64,000 nucleotides of DNA from Pseudomonas tructae (GCF_004214895.1 NZ_CP035952.1:2800501-2864500), one strand, 5' to 3'; shown: positions 17,541-26,723, numbered from the stretch's first letter. Made by a program: numbers and translations. The notes: generated from the sequence alone by a model not told the origin.

Positions 17541-17622
17541 GTCGGGGGCTGTCCGCGAGGGTGCGTGGTGTCTTTGAGTGTAATGCGGTAATTGAGTGTC
17601 TGCGCAAGGCGTGCTCTGCTAC

Positions 17623-18195
17623 TCAACTGATAAAGATGATCTTCGACACCAGCTCGGCGCTGTTCTTGGCCTGAAGCTTCTTCATCAGCCGCGAGCGGTG
17701 GACTTCCACGGTGCGGTGGGAAATGTCCAGCTTGCGGGCCACCTCCTTGCAGGTCAGGCCATTGACGATATGCAGCGAAATCTCCCGTTCGCGCGGGGTC
17801 AGCTGGATGGTCGGCGCCGGTTGGCGGTCCAGGCGCTCGAAATGCCAGACCATCAGTTTGAACGGATCCTCCTCCGTCAGGGAAAAACCGTGGGCCCGGG
17901 CCCAGAACACCTCGCCATTGCGATGCTGCATGAAGCGCTCGTCCGAGTAAAAGGCGCCGGGGCCGTTGCGCAGCCAGTGTTCGCTGCGATCGCCGATGCT
18001 CTGGTAGTCGGCGTGAGAAGGGTACAACAGCAGGGTCAGGTGGCCTTGCAGGTGCTCGCGCGGGTAGCCAAACAGGCGGACGAAGGCCTGGTTGCAGTCG
18101 AGCATCCGTCGATGCCCGGTAATCAGCTGCGGTGCGGGGGAAACCTGGAAGGCCAGGCGTTCGAGATCCTGGAAAGGCTGCGGGTGTTCGCTCAT
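17623..18195 (-). CDS. PAS-LuxR transcriptional regulator
   Basis: 190 residues: an N-terminal PAS sensor (SPAPQLITGHRRMLDCNQAFVRLFGYPREHLQG, RHRMxNGEVFWARAHG-like core; about 10-115) and a C-terminal LuxR/NarL helix-turn-helix (LTPREREISLHIVNGLTCKEVARKLDISHRTVEVHR). No receiver domain, so it is probably activated by ligand binding to PAS. It is transcribed away from the thiolase-ligase-transporter operon across a 140-base gap and is the obvious candidate regulator. The gap contains an ACGTACGT palindrome (18249-18256). Confidence 0.85.
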   Translation of the reverse strand: MSEHPQPFQDLERLAFQVSPAPQLITGHRRMLDCNQAFVRLFGYPREHLQGHLTLLLYPSHADYQSIGDRSEHWLRNGPGAFYSDERFMQHRNGEVFWARAHGFSLTEEDPFKLMVWHFERLDRQPAPTIQLTPREREISLHIVNGLTCKEVARKLDISHRTVEVHRSRLMKKLQAKNSAELVSKIIFIS

Positions 18196-18334
18196 CAGGC
18201 ATCCTGCCTAGGGTTTATCGGCGCCCCCTGCTGAGCTACTACTTACTGACGTACGTAGTTGCCCCAACTAGCGTGAGATTCAGGCGATGAATCATTGTAG
18301 GGAATACGCGCTTCAAGGACAGAAGAAAATCACC

Positions 18335-19513
18335 ATGACTCACGATTCCGTATCCATCGTCGCTGCTGCCCACAGCCCTTTTGGTCGCCTGGATGGCTTG
18401 AACCTCGAGGACCTGATCGTCAAGGTAACCCGCGAGGCCCTGGCGGACGCTGCGATCGACGCCGCCGAGATCGACGCACTGTTTCTCGGACACTTCAATT
18501 CGGGCCTGGTGGCCGATGGTTTCCCCGCCTCGCTGATGCTCCAGGCTGACCCGCAATTGCGCTTCAAGCCCGCGACCCGCTGCGAGAATGCCTGCGCCTC
18601 GGGGTCTGCGGCAATCCAGGCCGGGATCAACGCGATCCGCAGCGGTGCAGCCGAGCTGGTATTGGTGGTCGGCGCGGAAAAAATGACCGGCAACAGCACC
18701 GTCGAAGTCACCCGCGCCCTGGCCGGCGCCGGCTACCAGAATGCCCTGCAGGAGGCTGGGCTGAGCTTCGCCCAGCTGTTTGGCCAGGTGGCGCAGCAGT
18801 ACACCGAACGCTACCACAGCCCATTGGCCTCGATGGCCGCGATCGCGGTGAAGAACCACGCCAATGCCATGGCCAACCCCCTGGCGCAGATGCACCGGGT
18901 AATGGATTTCGAACACTGCAACAACGTATCCCAGGGCAACCCGCTGATCGCACCGCCCCTGCGGCTGACCGACTGCTCGCTGATCAGTGACGGTGCGGCG
19001 GCGATCATCCTTGCCTCGCCGCAGCGCGCCCGTTCCATGCAGCGCCAGGTGGCGATCCGCGCCATGACCCAGGTGAATGACTTCCTGCCCATGTCGCGCC
19101 GCGACGTGCTGGCTTTCGAAGGGCCGCAACGGGCGATCCAGGGCGCTTTGCGCGAGGCCGGGGTGACCCTGGGCGACCTGAGTTTCGCCGAGGTCCACGA
19201 CTGCTTCACCATCGCCGAACTGCTGATCTACGAAGCCATGGGGCTGGCACCCAGGGGCGAAGGGCACCGGGCCATCGACGACGGAAGCGTGCGCCCGGGC
19301 GGACGCTTGCCAGTGAACTTGTCCGGCGGGCTCAAGGCCAAGGGCCATCCGGTGGGTGCCACCGGGGTTTCGATGCATGCCCTGGGGTTCGCCCAACTGA
19401 CCGGCAAACCCATCGGCCTGGGTGTGCCAGGGGCAGAGTTCGGCTTGCTGTTCAACATGGGCGGCATGGCCGTGGCCAACTACGCAAGCGTCTTGCAAGC
19501 AATCAAGGTCTGA
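18335..19513 (+). CDS. Thiolase-family acetyl-CoA acyltransferase
   Basis: 392 residues from the ATG at 18335 (MTHDSVSIVAAAHSPFG). The nucleophile Cys is in CENACASGSAAIQ (about residue 87), the catalytic His in GHPVGATG (about 345), and the C-terminal NMGGMAVANYA replaces the usual CxGGG second Cys. That change is typical of the SCP2-like/degradative thiolase branch and not of classical biosynthetic thiolases. First gene of a three-gene operon with a CoA ligase (2 bases apart) and a carboxylate transporter. It would cleave or condense the acyl-CoA made from the imported acid. Confidence 0.87.
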   Translation: MTHDSVSIVAAAHSPFGRLDGLNLEDLIVKVTREALADAAIDAAEIDALFLGHFNSGLVADGFPASLMLQADPQLRFKPATRCENACASGSAAIQAGINAIRSGAAELVLVVGAEKMTGNSTVEVTRALAGAGYQNALQEAGLSFAQLFGQVAQQYTERYHSPLASMAAIAVKNHANAMANPLAQMHRVMDFEHCNNVSQGNPLIAPPLRLTDCSLISDGAAAIILASPQRARSMQRQVAIRAMTQVNDFLPMSRRDVLAFEGPQRAIQGALREAGVTLGDLSFAEVHDCFTIAELLIYEAMGLAPRGEGHRAIDDGSVRPGGRLPVNLSGGLKAKGHPVGATGVSMHALGFAQLTGKPIGLGVPGAEFGLLFNMGGMAVANYASVLQAIKV

Positions 19514-19515
19514 GG

Positions 19516-21057
19516 ATGAACATCGCCCATTGGCTGCGCGATGCAGCGCAGCGCTGGCCGCGACGGGCGGCGCTCTTCGAGGGGTGCCGGCAGGTCGCCG
19601 ACTACCAGGGCTTCGCTGCCCGGGCCCGGGCCCGCGCCGTGCAGTTGCGCCATGAGCATGGCATCGTGGCGGGCGAGCGGGTGGCCTTGCTGATGAAAAA
19701 CAGCTGCGCCTATCTCGAGCTGCTCTATGCCATCTGGTGGAGCGGGGCGGTGGCGGTACCGATCAACAGCAAGCTGCACCCACGGGAGGCAGCCTGGATT
19801 GTTGACAACGCCGGGGCGCGGTTGGTCTACACCGATGACGGCGAGGTTTTTACCGGGACCAACCTGCCGGCCGGCTGCCACGAACTGGGCGTACCCGAAC
19901 CGACTTTGTCAGGCCCGTTGGCGGACGACGAACTGCTGGAGCCGCATCCGCAGGCGGACACCGATCTTGCCTGGCTGTTCTACACCTCCGGCACCACCGG
20001 GCGCTCCAAGGGCGTGATGCTGTCCCATGGCAACCTGGTCGCCATGTCCTTGTGCTATCCGCTGGACGTCGACCCCGTTAGCGCTGATGACGCAGTGGTC
20101 TATGCTGCGCCGATGTCCCATGGCGCGGGCCTCTACAACTTCATCCATGTGCGCTGTGGCGCCCGCCACGTGGTACCGGTGTCCCGAGGATTCGAGCCGG
20201 CGGAGCTGTTCGAGCTGGCCCGGGAGCTGGGCCAGGTCAGCCTGTTTGCCGCACCGACCATGGTCAAGCGCCTGGTCGATCAGGCCCGGCAGCAGGGTTA
20301 TGACGGCGAAGGGATCAAGACCATCGTTTACGGCGGCGGGCCGATGTACCTGGCGGACCTCGCCCAGGCCCTGGACACCTTCGGGCCGCGCCTGGTGCAG
20401 ATCTACGGCCAGGGTGAATGCCCGATGACCATCAGCGCGCTGTCCCGGGAGGTCATCGCTGACCGCAGTCACGCCGATTGGCCGCGCATCGCCGCTTCGG
20501 TCGGGCGTGCCCATGCCTGCATCGAAGTGCGCGTGCTGGATACCGCAGGCCAGCCCCTGGCCCGGGGCGAGCCGGGGCAGATCGCCGTGCGCGGGGCCAC
20601 GGTGATGCAGGGTTACTGGGATAATCCGCAGGCCACCGGCGAGGCGCTGGTCAATGGCTGGCTGCTCACAGGCGATATTGGCGTGCTGGACGAGCAGGGC
20701 TACCTGACCCTGACCGATCGCTGCAAGGATGTGATCATCTCCGGTGGCAGCAACATCTACCCGCGCGAAGTCGAGGAAGTGCTGATGCAGCACCCCGAGG
20801 TGTTCGAGGTGTGCGTGGTGGGCGAGGCCGACGCCCTGTGGGGTGAGTCGGTGGTGGCCTTCGTGGTGTTGCGCACACCTCACAGCCTCGATGCCCAGGG
20901 GCTCAGTCAGTGGTTCCTGGCGCGCATGGCCTCGTTCAAAAAGCCGAAAAAATACCTGTTCTGCCCCGAGCTGCCGAAGAACAGCTATGGCAAAATCCTC
21001 AAGACCCGCTTGCGCCAGTGGTTGCAGGACCCCACGGAGCCTTTGAGCAACCTCTGA
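19516..21057 (+). CDS. Acyl-CoA synthetase (AMP-dependent)
   Basis: 513 residues of the ANL superfamily. The P-loop-like signature YTSGTTGRSKGVMLSH (about residues 155-170), the adenine-binding YGQGECPM, the hinge GDIGVLDEQGYLTLTDRCKDVIISGG with the Asp and Arg for AMP ribose, and the late catalytic Lys in PKNSYGKILK are all intact. It activates a carboxylic acid to its CoA ester; similarity to 4-coumarate and medium-chain ligases does not fix the substrate. It sits 2 bases after the thiolase gene and before the MHS transporter. Confidence 0.9.
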   Translation: MNIAHWLRDAAQRWPRRAALFEGCRQVADYQGFAARARARAVQLRHEHGIVAGERVALLMKNSCAYLELLYAIWWSGAVAVPINSKLHPREAAWIVDNAGARLVYTDDGEVFTGTNLPAGCHELGVPEPTLSGPLADDELLEPHPQADTDLAWLFYTSGTTGRSKGVMLSHGNLVAMSLCYPLDVDPVSADDAVVYAAPMSHGAGLYNFIHVRCGARHVVPVSRGFEPAELFELARELGQVSLFAAPTMVKRLVDQARQQGYDGEGIKTIVYGGGPMYLADLAQALDTFGPRLVQIYGQGECPMTISALSREVIADRSHADWPRIAASVGRAHACIEVRVLDTAGQPLARGEPGQIAVRGATVMQGYWDNPQATGEALVNGWLLTGDIGVLDEQGYLTLTDRCKDVIISGGSNIYPREVEEVLMQHPEVFEVCVVGEADALWGESVVAFVVLRTPHSLDAQGLSQWFLARMASFKKPKKYLFCPELPKNSYGKILKTRLRQWLQDPTEPLSNL

Positions 21058-21100
21058 AGCACGGCATTTCATGGATAGCACCACGACAGGAGTCCCCACT

Positions 21101-22447
21101 ATGGGCGTGTCATCTTCCAATTCCCAGCGCCAGCGCCAGCGGCGCCGGGCCTTCATCGGCGCCACTTCCGGCCACTTGATCGAGTGGTACGACTATGGCG
21201 TCTACGGTTTTCTGGCCCTGTACATCGGCAAGGCCTTCTTCGTCTCCGACGACCCCACCAGCAGTTTGCTGGCGAGCTTTGCCGCCTTTGCCCTGAGCTT
21301 CTTCATCCGGCCCCTGGGCGGCCTGTTCTTCGGCCCCCTGGCCGATAAGATCGGCCGGCGCAAAACCCTGATCACCGTGTTGATGATGATGGCCGGCTCG
21401 ACTTTTCTGCTGGGCCTGCTGCCGACCTACGCCAGCATCGGCATCGCCGCGCCAGTGCTGCTGGTGCTGATCCGCTGTGTACAGGGGTTCTCTGCCGGTG
21501 GCGAGATCGGCACCATCACCAGCTTCATTTCCGAGTACGCCGGCCCCGGGCGCCGAGGGTTTGCCACCTGCTGGCTGATGGTCACCGCAGTGCTCGGCCT
21601 GGTCCTGGGCGGCGTCGTGGCCAACGGCATGACCTGGGCCCTGGGCGCCGAGCTGATGCAGGAGTGGGGCTGGCGGATTCCGTTCCTGATCGCAGGGCCG
21701 TTGGGCTTCATCTCGCTGTACATCCGCCTGAAGCTGGAAGACAGCCCGGAGTTCCTGGCCCTGGTCGAGGCCGGGGAAACTTCCAAGGCGCCGCTGCGTG
21801 AAGTCTGGCAGTGGAAGCGCTCGATTGCCCTGGTGTTTTTCATCATCACCCTGCACAGCTCGATCTTCTACCTGGTGCTGACCTTCGCCTCGACCTACAT
21901 GGCCAACACCCTCAAGTTCGACAGCGGCACCACCTTGCTCTACGTGTTCGTCGCCAGCCTCTCGGCGGCGCTGGTCATGCCCCTGGGCGGCGCCTTCACC
22001 GATCGCTACGGGCGCAAGCCGTTCCTGATGGTGATCGGCACCTTGGCGACCCTGGCCATGTACTGGTTCTTCAAGGCCGCGCCCGGCGCCACCCCGGCCA
22101 CCTTGATCTGGCCGCTGATGGCCGTGGCGATCCTGTTCGGGCTCTACGCATCCTCGACCTACGCGCTAATGAGCGAACTGCTGCCGACCCGCATCCGCTC
22201 CACCGGCATCGCCGTGGCCTACAACATCCCGGTGGCGGCGTTCGGCGGCAGTGCGCCGCTGATTTCCACCTGGCTGATCAAGGTGACCGGCGACATCACT
22301 GCACCGTGGTACTTCTACGTGGCCACCGGGGTTGTCTCGCTGCTGGCGTTGCTGGTGTTGCGCAAGGAGGATTTTGTGGCCTGTGACCCGGTGGTTCGAG
22401 CACAGGGGAGTGCGGCCGGGCTGCGCTTGGTCAATTCACAGCCTTGA
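21101..22447 (+). CDS. MFS metabolite:H+ symporter (MHS family)
   Basis: 448 residues from the ATG at 21101, preferred because AGGAG lies 8 bases upstream; an in-frame ATG at 21071 has no ribosome site. The opening ATSGHLIEWYDYGVYGFLALYIGKAFF, the loop motif GPLADKIGRRKTL and RCVQGFSAGGEIGTITSFISEYA are the standard marks of MHS carriers for small carboxylates or betaines (ProP, KgtP, shikimate). Twelve membrane segments are evident. With the CoA ligase and thiolase next door, it probably imports the acid they degrade. Confidence 0.9.
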   Translation: MGVSSSNSQRQRQRRRAFIGATSGHLIEWYDYGVYGFLALYIGKAFFVSDDPTSSLLASFAAFALSFFIRPLGGLFFGPLADKIGRRKTLITVLMMMAGSTFLLGLLPTYASIGIAAPVLLVLIRCVQGFSAGGEIGTITSFISEYAGPGRRGFATCWLMVTAVLGLVLGGVVANGMTWALGAELMQEWGWRIPFLIAGPLGFISLYIRLKLEDSPEFLALVEAGETSKAPLREVWQWKRSIALVFFIITLHSSIFYLVLTFASTYMANTLKFDSGTTLLYVFVASLSAALVMPLGGAFTDRYGRKPFLMVIGTLATLAMYWFFKAAPGATPATLIWPLMAVAILFGLYASSTYALMSELLPTRIRSTGIAVAYNIPVAAFGGSAPLISTWLIKVTGDITAPWYFYVATGVVSLLALLVLRKEDFVACDPVVRAQGSAAGLRLVNSQP

Positions 22448-22478
22448 GCTGCCGGTGGGTGCCAGCATGAGCTGGCGC

Positions 22479-22601
22479 CTACTCGGGGGAGCGATCTTCA
22501 GGGTTGGCGGGTTTGCTGGTGCGATGCTCGAGCAGACTGATAAGGGCACCGGTGATTGCAATCAGGGCCAGCATGAACAATCCGATGTCTGAATTTTCCA
22601 C
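22479..22601 (-). CDS. Small single-pass membrane protein with GTG start
   Basis: 40 residues from a GTG at 22601 that has a perfect CAGGAG 7 bases upstream. Reading: ENSDIGLFMLALIAITGALISLLEHR then a charged tail TSKPANPEDRSPE. One membrane helix is clear. It lies 35 bases beyond the stop of the CorA-like gene, in the same direction, so it may be the last gene of that operon and could act as a small partner subunit. No family recognised. Confidence 0.55.
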   Translation of the reverse strand: MENSDIGLFMLALIAITGALISLLEHRTSKPANPEDRSPE

Positions 22602-22636
22602 CGTTGTACTCCTGTAAAAGTGTCTAGGAAGATGAG

Positions 22637-23551
22637 TCACGCCATGCGTTTGAGTGCGTAAGCCATGGCCGCGCCAAGACCGGCCATGGCCGCCAGCAAT
22701 CCGGGAAATGCCAGCCACCAGGGCACTCCCGAGGTCATCATGCTGAACTCGGACATGCCACCGATGCTGGCGATGAGGTTCAGTGGCAAAAACACCACGT
22801 TGATCAGGGTGAGGTTGCGCAGCGCCTGGTTCATGCTGTTGTTGGCCAGGTTGGCGCGGGCTTCGATCAGGCTGTCGAACAGCCGGGCGTGGATTTTCGC
22901 CTGTTGGTAGCTCTGTTCGTTCTCGATGATCAGGTCATTGAGCGTTTCAAGCTGGGCCGAACTGAAACCATGGCGCCGACCGTGGCTGCGCAACAGCTGT
23001 AGCACCGCGCCGTTGCTCTGGATGGCGTTGACGTAATACACCAGGCTCTCGCTCAAGTTGTACATCTGCACCAGTCGCGCGGGGGCCATCGTTCTGCTGA
23101 ACTGCTGCTGGATTTCGCGCGCCACCTGCTTGACCACGCGCAAGTGGCCCAGGTAGTGATGCACGCTTTCATCGAGCAGGGCCATCAGCACGTCCAGTGG
23201 GCTCTGCAGCAGCGTGCCGCCATGCAGACTGTTCAATAACGAATTGGTTGCGCACACCACCACCAGGCGCTGCTCGCTCAGCACCACGCCAAACGACGAC
23301 ACGTTGAACGCACGACCGTCGAAGCTTTCCGGACGTTTCCAGACCAGGAACAGGTGATCGGGCTTGATCTCGATACGCGCCACTTCATCCGGATCGAGCG
23401 AGCTTTCCAGCGCTTGCAGGCTGATGCCCAGTTGCAGGTTGAGGGCCTGGCGTTCGCCTGCTCCGGGTGCAATGCACAGCCACACCGTTGCCAGCTGTTC
23501 AGCGCTCGCGCACAGCTTGCCCTCATGGATGCAATAGGTTTCGATCATCAC
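22637..23551 (-). CDS. CorA/ZntB-family metal cation transporter
   Basis: 304 residues. A soluble N-terminal funnel domain is followed by the long stalk helix (about 150-240) and two C-terminal membrane helices (VVFLPLNLIASIGGMSEF and WWLAFPGLLAAMAGLGAAMAYAL). The pore signature Gly-Met-Asn reads Gly-Met-Ser here (residues 265-267), as in several ZntB-like branches. The short positively charged C terminus ALKRMA is normal. By family it moves Mg2+, Zn2+ or Co2+. It overlaps the RimK-like gene by 4 bases, so the two are co-translated. Confidence 0.85.
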   Translation of the reverse strand: MMIETYCIHEGKLCASAEQLATVWLCIAPGAGERQALNLQLGISLQALESSLDPDEVARIEIKPDHLFLVWKRPESFDGRAFNVSSFGVVLSEQRLVVVCATNSLLNSLHGGTLLQSPLDVLMALLDESVHHYLGHLRVVKQVAREIQQQFSRTMAPARLVQMYNLSESLVYYVNAIQSNGAVLQLLRSHGRRHGFSSAQLETLNDLIIENEQSYQQAKIHARLFDSLIEARANLANNSMNQALRNLTLINVVFLPLNLIASIGGMSEFSMMTSGVPWWLAFPGLLAAMAGLGAAMAYALKRMA

Positions 23552-25125
23552 GCCTGGCCACGTTGCTTGAGTTCCAGGCGCTGGATGAAGGCCTGCAGCA
23601 CCCGCCGGTACAGTTCATCACCGAGCACGGCATCTTCAATGCCGGCGTCCAGGTTGGGGTTGTCATTGACTTCGATGACCAGCACCCGCTCACCGCACTG
23701 CTTGAGGTCGACACCATAGAGGCCTTCGCCAATCAGGCGCGCGGTATCGACCGCAAGCTTGACCACTGCAGGCGGCGCCTGGTCGACAGGCACCGCCCGG
23801 CACTTGCCATTGACTTCGTCGGCCAGCGCCTTGTGGTTGTAGATTTGCCAATGGCCCTTGGACATGAAGTACTGGCAGGCGTACAGGGCTTCGCCGTTGA
23901 GTACGCCGATGCGCCAGTCGTATTCGGTGTAGCAGTACTCCTGGGCGAGCAGCAGCACCGAGTGCTCGAACAGCTCCTGGGCAGCGTTGGCCAGGGCTTG
24001 CGCATCGGCGACCTTGATGACCCCACGGGAGAAACAGCCGTCCGGAATTTTCAGCACCAGCGGAAAGCCCAGGCGCCGTCCCACCTGTTCCAGCTCCTGG
24101 GGCCGATCCTTGTAGAGAATCTCCGTTGCCGGCATGCCCAGGCTGCGGCGCTTGAGCAGGTCGGCCAGGTAGACCTTGTTGGTGCAGCGCAAGATGGAGG
24201 AGGGGTCATCGATGACCACCAGGCCTTCGCTCTCGGCTTTCTTGGCGAAGCGGTAGGTATGGTCATCGACCCGTGTGGTCTCACGAATGAACAGCGCGTC
24301 GAATTCTGCAAGCCGCGCATAGTCTTTTTTCTCGATCAGTTCGACGTCGATGTCGAGCGCTTTGCCCGCTTCGACGAATCGCTCCAGTGCCAGGGTGTTG
24401 GAAGGCGGCAAGGCTTCGGCGGGGTCGTGCAGTATCGCCAGGTCGAAGCGGGCAATACGCTTGGACGCGGGTTGGCGCCAGGTGCGGCGGTTGAAGGCAT
24501 CCAGCGCGTCGGCAAACACATGCTGTTGCTCATCGCGCAGCTTGTGCAGCGCCCCGGCCTTGATTCCGGCGATCTGCCAGGCCTCGCCGCGGCGAAACTC
24601 CACCAGCAAGATGGGGCAGGGGAAGGCTTCGAACAGTTGCCGGCCCAGTGCCTGCAGCGGCGTGATGAGGGTCTTGCCAAAATACAGGGTCAGGGTGAAA
24701 CCCTCGGTGCTGCCATAGGGATGGTTGACCAGGGCAGCTTCGAGGGTGCGTTCCAGATCATCCAGGCCCACACCGTACAACGCCTTGCGCGACAGCTCGC
24801 TGATGCTGCGTACCGACGGCAGCACCTTGTGCCCGCGTGCTTCGGCCAGCAGCGAACAGTAATAGCCCTGGCCCAGGTACTTGTAGTTGCGGCACAGGTT
24901 GATGACCTGGGTCCGCCCGGCGCCGTCGTCGCTGTGTTCCAGGTAGTCCTGGGCGAGCATCAGGCTCTCGCTGGGCAGGTAGCTGGCCCAGTCTTCCTTG
25001 CGCTCCACCAGGATCAGCAGGCGGTTGCCGGCGCGCCGCGTACTGGGAGGTTCTTCGCTGAGGGTTATTGTGGAACGTTCGGATTTGTCCAATACTTCGG
25101 CCATGTTGGCTTGCACCGCTGACAT
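23548..25125 (-). CDS. RimK-like ATP-grasp ligase with RLAN N-terminal domain
   Basis: 525 residues. After a 30-residue tail comes the RLAN domain (RLLILVERKEDWASYLPSESLMLAQDYL..., about 35-230), then a RimK-type ATP-grasp domain (about 240-515) with LGFPLVLKIPDGCFSRGVIKV as the ATP-binding loop and LVIEVNDNPNLDAGIED as the metal-binding end. ATP-grasp enzymes of this class join a carboxylate to an amine, as in RimK glutamylation. The neighbour across the divergent promoter is a GNAT-C39 fusion, a known companion in predicted peptide- or metabolite-modifying systems. Substrate unknown. The start is not settled; no strong ribosome site precedes either MSAVQA or MAEVLD. Confidence 0.85.
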   Translation of the reverse strand: MSAVQANMAEVLDKSERSTITLSEEPPSTRRAGNRLLILVERKEDWASYLPSESLMLAQDYLEHSDDGAGRTQVINLCRNYKYLGQGYYCSLLAEARGHKVLPSVRSISELSRKALYGVGLDDLERTLEAALVNHPYGSTEGFTLTLYFGKTLITPLQALGRQLFEAFPCPILLVEFRRGEAWQIAGIKAGALHKLRDEQQHVFADALDAFNRRTWRQPASKRIARFDLAILHDPAEALPPSNTLALERFVEAGKALDIDVELIEKKDYARLAEFDALFIRETTRVDDHTYRFAKKAESEGLVVIDDPSSILRCTNKVYLADLLKRRSLGMPATEILYKDRPQELEQVGRRLGFPLVLKIPDGCFSRGVIKVADAQALANAAQELFEHSVLLLAQEYCYTEYDWRIGVLNGEALYACQYFMSKGHWQIYNHKALADEVNGKCRAVPVDQAPPAVVKLAVDTARLIGEGLYGVDLKQCGERVLVIEVNDNPNLDAGIEDAVLGDELYRRVLQAFIQRLELKQRGQA

Positions 25126-25219
25126 GAGTAGTCGATCCCAGTTGAAGTGAACAGACCTTCAATAAATCACGGGTTAATCCCCCTGTCCCGGTTCGTTACT
25201 CAAACATTACGGTGTTGCC

Positions 25220-26314
25220 ATGGCTTTTGATTTTCGCTTTGCATCGATGGCCGATATCGACCATCTGGTCGCGCTTGAACAGGCGTGTTTTACCCTCGAT
25301 CGCCTGAGCCCGCGCAATTTTCACTGGATGCTCAGCCGTGCCAATGCCAGCCTGGTGGTTGCCGAGCAGGACGGGCAACTGGCCGGTTATGCACTGCTGC
25401 TGTTTCACCGCGGCACCTCGCTGGCGCGCCTGTACTCCATTGCGGTGGGGCGGGCCTTTCGTGGGCATGGCCTGGGCCAGCGCTTGCTGCAGCAGGCCCA
25501 GGCGACGGCGCTGACGCGCAATTGCGCCTGGCTGCGCCTGGAGGTTCGTGCGGACAACCCAGCGGCCATCAGCCTCTACGAGGCCAACGGCTACCGGCGT
25601 TTTGCCGTGGTCGATGACTACTATGAGGATCACGCCCAGGCGCTGCGCTACGAGAAGCGCATCCTGCGCCATGCTCCGCCACCGGCCCGGCAGGTGCCTT
25701 ATTACCCGCAAACCACGGAATTCACCTGTGGTGCGGCGTGCCTGTTGATGGCCATGGCGGCGATCGACAGCAAGCGCTCGCTCAATCGCGCCGAAGAAAT
25801 CCAGTTGTGGCGTGAAGCGACCACGATATTCATGACTGCCGGTCACGGCGGGTGTAGCCCCCAAGGCCTGGCGCTGGCCGCCTGGACGCGCGGGTTTGCG
25901 GTGCGCCTGGTGCTGAGCCAGGCAGGCTCGCTGTTCCTCGATGGGGTGCGTAGCCCGGAAAAAAAGGCCGTCATGCAATTGGTCGAAGACGGCTTTGCCC
26001 GCTCATTGGCAGATACCGGTGTCGAGCAACGCATTGGCGTGCACTTGGACTTGGCGGCGGCCTTGTCGGCAGGCTTCAAGCCGCTGGTGCTGATCAGCAG
26101 CTACCGATTTACCCGGCTCAAGGCGCCTCATTGGGTCGTGGTGACCGGCTGCGACGAGGAATTCGTCTATCTGCACGATCCGGATGTGGATCACAGCCGC
26201 CAGCGGCAAAGTCTTGATTGCCAGCACCTGCCGGTGAGCCATGCCGAGTTTCAGCGCATGAGCACCTTCGGCAGGCAGCGCGTGCGTGCCGCGGTGATGC
26301 TGCGGGCGCGCTGA
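25220..26314 (+). CDS. GNAT acetyltransferase fused to C39-like peptidase
   Basis: 364 residues. Residues 1-150 are a GNAT domain with the acetyl-CoA loop RAFRGHGLGQRLL (79-91) and NPAAISLYEANGYRR. Residues 155-364 are a papain-like C39 domain: the nucleophile is Cys170 in TTEFTCGAACLLMAM, the His is in KAPHWVVVTGCD and the Asp in LHDPDVD. No signal peptide, so cytosolic. It is divergent from the RLAN-ATP-grasp gene, with a 94-base gap. The pair suggests synthesis, capping and trimming of a peptide tag or small peptide. Confidence 0.85.
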   Translation: MAFDFRFASMADIDHLVALEQACFTLDRLSPRNFHWMLSRANASLVVAEQDGQLAGYALLLFHRGTSLARLYSIAVGRAFRGHGLGQRLLQQAQATALTRNCAWLRLEVRADNPAAISLYEANGYRRFAVVDDYYEDHAQALRYEKRILRHAPPPARQVPYYPQTTEFTCGAACLLMAMAAIDSKRSLNRAEEIQLWREATTIFMTAGHGGCSPQGLALAAWTRGFAVRLVLSQAGSLFLDGVRSPEKKAVMQLVEDGFARSLADTGVEQRIGVHLDLAAALSAGFKPLVLISSYRFTRLKAPHWVVVTGCDEEFVYLHDPDVDHSRQRQSLDCQHLPVSHAEFQRMSTFGRQRVRAAVMLRAR

Positions 26315-26333
26315 CGGTAGCCGCAGCAGGTTG

Positions 26334-26723
26334 CTAGGCACGTCGTGATTTTAAAATCACATCGCTCATGTATTGATTCAGGTCGCGCAGATCCTGAACG
26401 CTCCAGGCGTGCGGCGGTATCTTTACACCGTTCTGCTGCAACGTTTTGGGAATCAGATTGCCATTGGGGCGAAGTATCACGGAGGACACAATAACGCCCG
26501 GGTACGCCTTGAGTCGTTGCTTGAAGTTCGACGAGGTAAGGTCAGGTGTTGGCGGGCTGCTTTTATTGGCCAGTGGTCCCGTCCCTTTGATATCAGCGCC
26601 GTGACACACGGCGCACCTTTGCACGAAGAGGTTCTTGCCATTGGCAGTGTCTGCGAAGGCGGGCGCTGTTGGCGTAAGAGATAGGATCGCCAGCAAAGCG
26701 ATGGGTGATCGTTTAATTTTCAT
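26334..26723 (-). CDS. Small periplasmic cytochrome c
   Basis: 129 residues from the ATG at 26723 (MKIKRSPIALLAILSLTPTAPAFA), a Sec signal; longer readings add a non-signal tail. One haem site CAVCHG at about residue 35 and an axial Met candidate in the C-terminal third are consistent with a class I monohaem cytochrome (cytochrome_CBB3 type). It converges on the GNAT-C39 gene. No redox enzyme lies next to it, so the partner is unknown. Confidence 0.8.
   Translation of the reverse strand: MKIKRSPIALLAILSLTPTAPAFADTANGKNLFVQRCAVCHGADIKGTGPLANKSSPPTPDLTSSNFKQRLKAYPGVIVSSVILRPNGNLIPKTLQQNGVKIPPHAWSVQDLRDLNQYMSDVILKSRRA

Noticed and set aside
18249..18256. ACGTACGT palindrome as a proven PAS-LuxR operator
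   Set aside because: The palindrome is short and occurs once, so it cannot be assigned without a second copy or binding data.
23467..25122. A plus-strand frame of 551 codons opposite the RimK-like gene
   Set aside because: Shadow of the ATP-grasp gene with no family match.
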